Below the pieces are notes generated by a model. It had not been told where the DNA came from. It saw only the letters and a program-made list of their open reading frames with translations, and made no database searches. The translations under genes were made by a program, and so were the position numbers. Source: Clostridiales bacterium (GTDB lineage: Bacteria > Bacillota > Clostridia > Christensenellales > JAISNN01). From it: a DNA stretch of 17,534 bases. The stretch spans positions 1-17,534 of the forward strand of contig JAITOQ010000247.1 of NCBI GenBank assembly GCA_031289865.1. The letters are read 5' to 3'. Numbering within the stretch: the stretch's first letter is position 1; every line of letters starts with the position of its first letter. Below are positions 12,430-17,534 of this stretch, piece after piece.

Positions 12430-15015
12430 ATGAAAAAAATGACAACGGAAGAATTGACAACGAAGGTTACAACGGAAAAAACGGTCAAAAAGAAGAACGC
12501 AAAAGCAACACAGACACACAAAAAACCTAACGCAAACGCAACACAGACACACAAAAAACCCGCCGCAAGCGCGGTACAGACACAAAAAAAACAAACGGCA
12601 CCGTCATTCGATGCGGCGAGATTTTCGGACAGCTTAGAAAAACAAGTCAAAAAGATGTTCGGTATCGTGCCGAACGAAGCGAACAACGAACAAATGTACA
12701 AGGCTCTGTGTATCGTCATAAAGGATATTTTGACGAGCAAGCGTTTCACCTTTAAGGAAAAAATGCGCGCACAAGGGAGCAAACAAGTCTACTATATGTC
12801 CGTGGAATTTCTCCTCGGAAAATCCTTAAAAAATCATCTTTTAAATCTCGGTATAGAGGACGGGGTAAAGGGAGTCCTAAAAAAACTCGGCTTTGAACTT
12901 GACGGACTTGCGGAGATCGAGCAGGACGCGGGACTCGGAAACGGGGGCTTGGGGCGGCTTGCGGCGGCTTATATGGACGCTTTGACTTCTCAAGGCTATG
13001 CGGCGACGGGCTTTTCTATACGGTATGATTACGGAATCTTTAAACAAAAGATTGTGGACGGCTGGCAGCTTGAGCTTCCCGACGAATGGCTCGATGCGGG
13101 CGAGGTATGGCTTGCGCCGCGTGTCGAGGACACCTTTGAGGTCAAATTCGGAGGGCGCGTCGATCAAGAATGGGTCGACGGAAAATTAAAGGTTTGCCAC
13201 AAGGACTATACCACGGTGCTTGCCGTGCCGTACGATATGAATGTATCGGGCTACGAAACGAGCGCGGTAAACACGCTTAGGCTTTGGAGCGCAAAAGCTC
13301 CCGTCGATATCGACTTAAAGCTCTTTGCGCAAGGCGAATATCTAAAAGCTCTTGAGAGCAAGTCCTACGCGGAAAGCATTACAAAGATACTCTATCCCGC
13401 GGACAACCATTACGAGGGGAAGTCGTTGCGTTTAAAGCAGCAATATTTCTTTGTTTCCGCATCGATACAGAGCATCATCAGAAAACATCTGAAATACAAC
13501 TATCTCACCAACCTACATGAAAAGGTTGCTATCCACATAAACGACACACACCCCGCGCTTTGTGTTCCCGAACTCATGAGGATTCTCCTCGACGACTATT
13601 CTTATTCGTGGGACGACGCGTGGGCTATCGTGGCAAAGACGATTTCTTATACAAATCACACGGTCATGGCGGAGGCTCTCGAGCGTTGGCCGAGAGAGTT
13701 GTTCCGCACGCTCCTGCCGCGTATTTTCCAAATCACGGAGGAGATAGACAGACGGTTTAGAGGGGAATTGGGCGCGTTTTTCCAAAACGACAGAAATGCG
13801 GTGGACAGAAACGCGATCATTCAGGGAAACGACGTCTATATGGCGAATCTATGCGTCGCCGCGGCGCATACGGTCAACGGGGTTTCCGCGCTCCATTCTG
13901 AGATTTTAAAGGAAAGCGTGTTTCGTGATTACTATATCATGCGTCCGCAAGCGTTTACAAACGTCACCAACGGTATCACTCACCGCCGTTGGCTAAAGCT
14001 TGCAAATCCAAAGCTGACGGAATTTCTCACAGAGCTTATCGGCGGCGGCTTTATCCTAAACGCGCCCGAATTAAAAAAGCTTGAGGCATACGGGGATGAC
14101 AAGGCAGTTCTCAAAAAATTGGAAGAAATCAAGCGCGGAAACAAGCTCCGCCTTGCAAAATATATCAAGTCCGAGGGCGGTATAGACGTCAATCCCGACG
14201 CCATATTCGACGTACAAGTCAAGAGATTGCACGAGTATAAACGGCAGCTCCTTAACGCGCTCCATATCTTGAATCTCTATCTGAAGTTAAAGGAAAATCC
14301 CGATCTCGACATCAATCCGCGTGTATTTGTGTTCGGCGCGAAAGCCGCTTCGAGCTATACCATGGCAAAACAAATCATTCGTTTGATATATCAGCTTGGA
14401 GTCCTCATAAACAACGACAAGACGATAAAGGACAAAATAAAGGTCGTATTCCTCGAAAACTACCGCGTGACATTAGCCGAACTCATTATACCCGCGGCAA
14501 ACGTCAGCGAACAGATTTCCGTCGCGGGAAAAGAAGCGTCGGGAACGGGCAACATGAAATTCATGATAAACGGCGCGGTGACGATGGGGACTATGGACGG
14601 CGCAAATATCGAGATATACGAAAACGTGGGCGAGGACAACATATTTATCTTCGGACTAAAAGCTCACGAGATAGACGCGCTCCGTCACGCGGGCTACAAC
14701 CCGACCTATTATTACAATCACAACGCGGACTTAAAACGCGTGATAGACGCGTTAAACGCGGGGATAGCGGGGGTCAGCTTCCGCGACATTGCGGACAGCT
14801 TGACGATAGGGGTATACGGAAAAGCCGACCCGTACTTCGTCATGGCGGATTTTGAGGCGTATGCCGCGGCGCAAGACAGATTGGACAAGGTCTACAACGA
14901 CAGCCGCGCTTTCAATAAAATGTCGCTTTTAAATATCGCGAACGCGGGCTTTTTTGCCGCGGACAGAAGCGTAACCGAATATGCGGACAGAATTTGGGAT
15001 CTAAAGAAAATATAG
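12430..15015 (+). CDS. glgP: Glycogen phosphorylase with basic repeat N-terminus
   Basis: The 861-residue GT35 enzyme releases glucose-1-phosphate from glycogen chain ends using phosphate and pyridoxal phosphate. Landmarks are E-Q-D-A-G-L-G-N-G-G-L-G-R-L-A-A near the N-terminal side, N-x-T-N-G-I-T-H-R-R-W, V-K-R-L-H-E-Y-K-R-Q and E-A-S-G-T-G-N-M-K, in which K710 should carry the cofactor. The catalytic part begins near residue 60. Before it is a Thr/Lys-rich segment with three 11-residue repeats (26-36, 37-47, 48-58) of the A-T-Q-T-H-K-K-P type. The frame is open to an ATG at 12340, but that codon lies inside a dispersed hairpin repeat. I chose 12430 because GGAG (12418-12421) lies 8 bases upstream. 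The N-terminal regulatory residues of animal phosphorylase are not expected, and none are seen. Confidence 0.95.
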   Translation: MKKMTTEELTTKVTTEKTVKKKNAKATQTHKKPNANATQTHKKPAASAVQTQKKQTAPSFDAARFSDSLEKQVKKMFGIVPNEANNEQMYKALCIVIKDILTSKRFTFKEKMRAQGSKQVYYMSVEFLLGKSLKNHLLNLGIEDGVKGVLKKLGFELDGLAEIEQDAGLGNGGLGRLAAAYMDALTSQGYAATGFSIRYDYGIFKQKIVDGWQLELPDEWLDAGEVWLAPRVEDTFEVKFGGRVDQEWVDGKLKVCHKDYTTVLAVPYDMNVSGYETSAVNTLRLWSAKAPVDIDLKLFAQGEYLKALESKSYAESITKILYPADNHYEGKSLRLKQQYFFVSASIQSIIRKHLKYNYLTNLHEKVAIHINDTHPALCVPELMRILLDDYSYSWDDAWAIVAKTISYTNHTVMAEALERWPRELFRTLLPRIFQITEEIDRRFRGELGAFFQNDRNAVDRNAIIQGNDVYMANLCVAAAHTVNGVSALHSEILKESVFRDYYIMRPQAFTNVTNGITHRRWLKLANPKLTEFLTELIGGGFILNAPELKKLEAYGDDKAVLKKLEEIKRGNKLRLAKYIKSEGGIDVNPDAIFDVQVKRLHEYKRQLLNALHILNLYLKLKENPDLDINPRVFVFGAKAASSYTMAKQIIRLIYQLGVLINNDKTIKDKIKVVFLENYRVTLAELIIPAANVSEQISVAGKEASGTGNMKFMINGAVTMGTMDGANIEIYENVGEDNIFIFGLKAHEIDALRHAGYNPTYYYNHNADLKRVIDALNAGIAGVSFRDIADSLTIGVYGKADPYFVMADFEAYAAAQDRLDKVYNDSRAFNKMSLLNIANAGFFAADRSVTEYADRIWDLKKI
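12505..12603 (+). repeat. 33-bp in-frame tandem repeat in glgP
   Basis: Three 33-bp units encode A-T-Q-T-H-K-K-P-N-A-N, A-T-Q-T-H-K-K-P-A-A-S and a more diverged A-V-Q-T-Q-K-K-Q-T-A-P. The first two are nearly identical over their first 24 bases. The unit is basic and rich in Thr, Gln, Lys and Ala. Confidence 0.85.
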
Positions 15016-15063
15016 TTCTAAATCACCGTATAAAAAAAGAGAAACGATAAAAGGATAGTAAGT

Positions 15064-17534
15064 ATGAAGATTTTGAGTCTAAACGGACAGTGGCATTTCA
15101 AGGAAAAGGACGGCGAGCGTTGGTACAAGGCGCAAGTTCCCGGAAGTAATTTCACGGATCTTTTGGAGAACGGCTTGATACCCGACCCTTTTATCGGGAC
15201 GAACGAAAAGGACGATGCGGTTCAAGCGGTCGGTTTAAAAGATTGGGTCTACAAGAGATACTTTGACGCGGACGACGGAATACTCCGCAACGAAAGCATA
15301 GAGCTTGTCTTTGACGGGTTGGACACCTTAGCCGAAGTATTTTTAAACGGTAAAAAGGTCTTGTCGGCGAACAATCGCTTTAAGCGGTACATAGTTGACG
15401 TCAAGCCTTATCTCACAAAAAGCGAAAACGAGATTATCATAGTCTTTTCGTCGCCTATCAAGTACGCGAGAGCGGAGCGCGAAAAAAACAAGCTCATGAT
15501 GAGCTTTGACGCGATCGCGCCCGCGCAATATATCCGCAAACCTCAATACCACTTCGGTTGGGATTGGGGCCCGCAGCTCCCTCCGTCGGGGATTGCGGAA
15601 AAGGTCTATATCCGCGCTTACGGAAAGGCGAAATTAGGCGAAACCCTATTCCGTCAGACACATAACGACGGCGCGGTCTTTTTAAATATCTCCGTTCCGA
15701 TTGAAAAACGTGACGGCGACGTAAATCACTATACCGTACAGACGGAGATCATTACCCCCTTAGGCGAAACCTTTATAGAGGGAGCGGAGGCGTCGTGTAC
15801 GGGCGCGCAGATTGCGGTCAATATCTTAAATCCCGTACTTTGGCAGCCGAACGGCTTGACGGCAAAAAAGACGCAGCCGCTATACCGTATCAACGTCTAT
15901 CTCCTCTCAAACGGCGCGGTTATAGAGACAAAGGATTATGATATAGGACTTCGCACGGTAGAGTTGGACAGAAGCGTCACGGAGTGGGGAAGCAGTTTTG
16001 CTTTTGTCGTCAACGGACGGAGGATTTTTGCAAAGGGCGGTAATTGGATACCCGCCGACTCTTTTACGGAGCGCGTGAGCTACGAAAAGTTGGATAGACT
16101 GATACGCGATATGCGCGATGCAAATATGAATATGGTTCGCGTATGGGGCGGCGGCTTTTACGAAAGCGACGATTTTTACGCGCTTTGCGACAAATACGGT
16201 ATTTTGGTGTGGCAAGACTGCTGCTTTGCGTGTCAGCCGTACCCATTAACGGACGATGAATTTGTCAAAAATATCGAGGACGAAATCTATTACAATATCG
16301 AGCGTATCCGTCACCACGCGTCTCTCGCGCTCTATTGCGGAAATAACGAGCTTGAGCAAATGGCTATATCGTGGCGGTTTAACAAGCCGTTAAAAGAGGC
16401 TATGGGCAGATTTTTTTACGAGATATTGCCCGATTGGATACAAAAAAAGGACAGTGTTACGCCGTATTGGGCAAGCTCTCCGAGCGGCGGCAGTCTCCTA
16501 AAGGGCGTCAACAGCGAAAGCGAGGGCGACACCCATCTTTGGCGGGTGTGGCACGGGCTTAGTCCGTATACTTATTACAGAAAGGTCTATACAAATTTTT
16601 GTGCGGAATTCGGAATGCAGTCGCTGCCTACCATGAATACTATCCGCGCATTCGCAAAGCCCGAAGACTACGATCTAAGCTCTGCGGTCATGAAAAATCA
16701 CCAAAAAAATATGGCGGGAAATTCGATCATGAAGTACTATCTCGTATCGGATTTTCGCTCTCCAAAGGAGTTTTCCGACCTCGTATACCTCACTCAAGTG
16801 GTTCAAGCGGAATGCATGCGCGAACCCGTCGAGCATTGGCGGCGCAATATGGGACGGTGTAACGGTGCGTTATATTGGCAGTTTAACGACTGTTGGCCCG
16901 TCAGCTCATGGTCGAGCGTGGATTATTACGGGAATTACAAGGCTCTACAGTATGCGGCAAAGGATTTTAACGAGCCCTTGACTGTCTCGATAGAAAACGA
17001 CGAAAGCGGCGCGACCCTCTATCTCGTCAACGAAACCTTCGCCGACTATCACGGGTCTGTCTCGTGGAATCTCCAAACCTTTTCGGGCGAAATACTTGCG
17101 GAGGGCAGAATCGAGGGTAAAGAGGTTGAAACCGACGCAAATACGGCGCGAAAGCTTGCGCGGATCGACTTTTCGGAGATATTTAAAAGGCACGGAACGG
17201 ACTGCGTTTTTGCCGCAAATTTAGAGAGAAACGACGGTATAGAAACGCGGAAAACCGCTCTCTTTAAAAAGGCGAAAGACCTCTCTCTCCCAAAGAGCGA
17301 GATAACGGTCGCGGCGGCGGTCGAAAACGGCGAGGGGATAATACGCTTGACCTCAAAATACTTTGCGCGGTTTGTAAAGCTGGAGCTTGACGGGATAACC
17401 GAACCGTTTTCGGACAACTTTTTTGACATTTTGGCGGGCGAAACGCGCACCGTCACAATCGCAGTCCCTCCTATTTGGGAGGATAGCGACCTAAAGGAGC
17501 GGCTTTCCGTCCGTTCGGTCGCCGACGTTCCCGC
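15064..17534 (+). CDS. Glycoside hydrolase family 2 beta-mannosidase (3' end outside window)
   Basis: The visible 823 codons form a nearly complete GH2 enzyme. It has an N-terminal sugar-binding jelly roll (L6-N-G-Q-W-H-F onward, with the H-F-G-W-D-W-G-P motif near 163-170), an immunoglobulin-like domain, and a TIM barrel beginning around F-A-K-G-G-N-W-I-P-A-D (322-332). The acid/base is E429 in C-G-N-N-E-L-E, and the nucleophile is E515 in A-E-F-G-M-Q-S. These motifs are typical of beta-mannosidases that release mannose from the non-reducing ends of beta-mannosides. No signal peptide is present, so it acts in the cytosol on imported oligosaccharides. Usual family length is about 820-850 residues, so little is missing. 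AAGGA (15051-15055) lies 8 bases before the ATG. With only 48 bases after glgP and no terminator, co-transcription with the glycogen genes is likely. Confidence 0.93.
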   Translation, partial: MKILSLNGQWHFKEKDGERWYKAQVPGSNFTDLLENGLIPDPFIGTNEKDDAVQAVGLKDWVYKRYFDADDGILRNESIELVFDGLDTLAEVFLNGKKVLSANNRFKRYIVDVKPYLTKSENEIIIVFSSPIKYARAEREKNKLMMSFDAIAPAQYIRKPQYHFGWDWGPQLPPSGIAEKVYIRAYGKAKLGETLFRQTHNDGAVFLNISVPIEKRDGDVNHYTVQTEIITPLGETFIEGAEASCTGAQIAVNILNPVLWQPNGLTAKKTQPLYRINVYLLSNGAVIETKDYDIGLRTVELDRSVTEWGSSFAFVVNGRRIFAKGGNWIPADSFTERVSYEKLDRLIRDMRDANMNMVRVWGGGFYESDDFYALCDKYGILVWQDCCFACQPYPLTDDEFVKNIEDEIYYNIERIRHHASLALYCGNNELEQMAISWRFNKPLKEAMGRFFYEILPDWIQKKDSVTPYWASSPSGGSLLKGVNSESEGDTHLWRVWHGLSPYTYYRKVYTNFCAEFGMQSLPTMNTIRAFAKPEDYDLSSAVMKNHQKNMAGNSIMKYYLVSDFRSPKEFSDLVYLTQVVQAECMREPVEHWRRNMGRCNGALYWQFNDCWPVSSWSSVDYYGNYKALQYAAKDFNEPLTVSIENDESGATLYLVNETFADYHGSVSWNLQTFSGEILAEGRIEGKEVETDANTARKLARIDFSEIFKRHGTDCVFAANLERNDGIETRKTALFKKAKDLSLPKSEITVAAAVENGEGIIRLTSKYFARFVKLELDGITEPFSDNFFDILAGETRTVTIAVPPIWEDSDLKERLSVRSVADVP

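Overview
The window looks like chromosomal DNA of an uncultured member of the Bacillota (Clostridia-type). The pairing of glgC with its inactive paralog glgD, the strong AGGAGG-type ribosome binding sites and the TTGnCA/TATAAT promoters point there. No rRNA, tRNA, CRISPR array, transposase or phage gene is visible, so a finer placement is not supported.

Left block (58-3756, all minus strand). Reading in the direction of transcription, a Family 2A encapsulin shell gene (SrpI-like) is followed 41 bp later by a SufS-like cysteine desulfurase with a short N-terminal extension. After a 376-bp repeat-filled gap comes a multi-pass membrane protein. The shell/desulfurase pair is the most unusual system here: in studied Family 2A encapsulins the desulfurase is packaged in the shell, and the compartment has been linked to sulfur handling and storage.

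Right block (3943-17534, all plus strand). An N-terminally anchored M20 metallopeptidase is transcribed divergently from the encapsulin. It is followed by a glycogen cluster in the order glgB, glgC, glgD, glgA, glgP, and then a cytosolic GH2 beta-mannosidase that runs off the window. GlgC and GlgD make ADP-glucose, GlgA elongates, GlgB branches, and GlgP releases glucose-1-phosphate. No debranching enzyme is visible. glgB and glgCD are driven by two nearly identical promoters. GlgA carries an extra 190-residue Lys/Ala/Pro-rich N-terminus with an AT-hook-like motif. GlgP carries a basic 11-residue repeat at its N-terminus, and GlgB has a Lys-rich stretch near its C-terminus.

Intergenic DNA is filled with short dispersed repeats. 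These are (a) heptanucleotide tandem repeats of several sequences, (b) a 9-bp-stem hairpin family of about 40 bp in three copies, and (c) elements of the GTCATTCTGAGCGAAG type. Four genes end with a stop codon that forms the first or last bases of one of these repeats.
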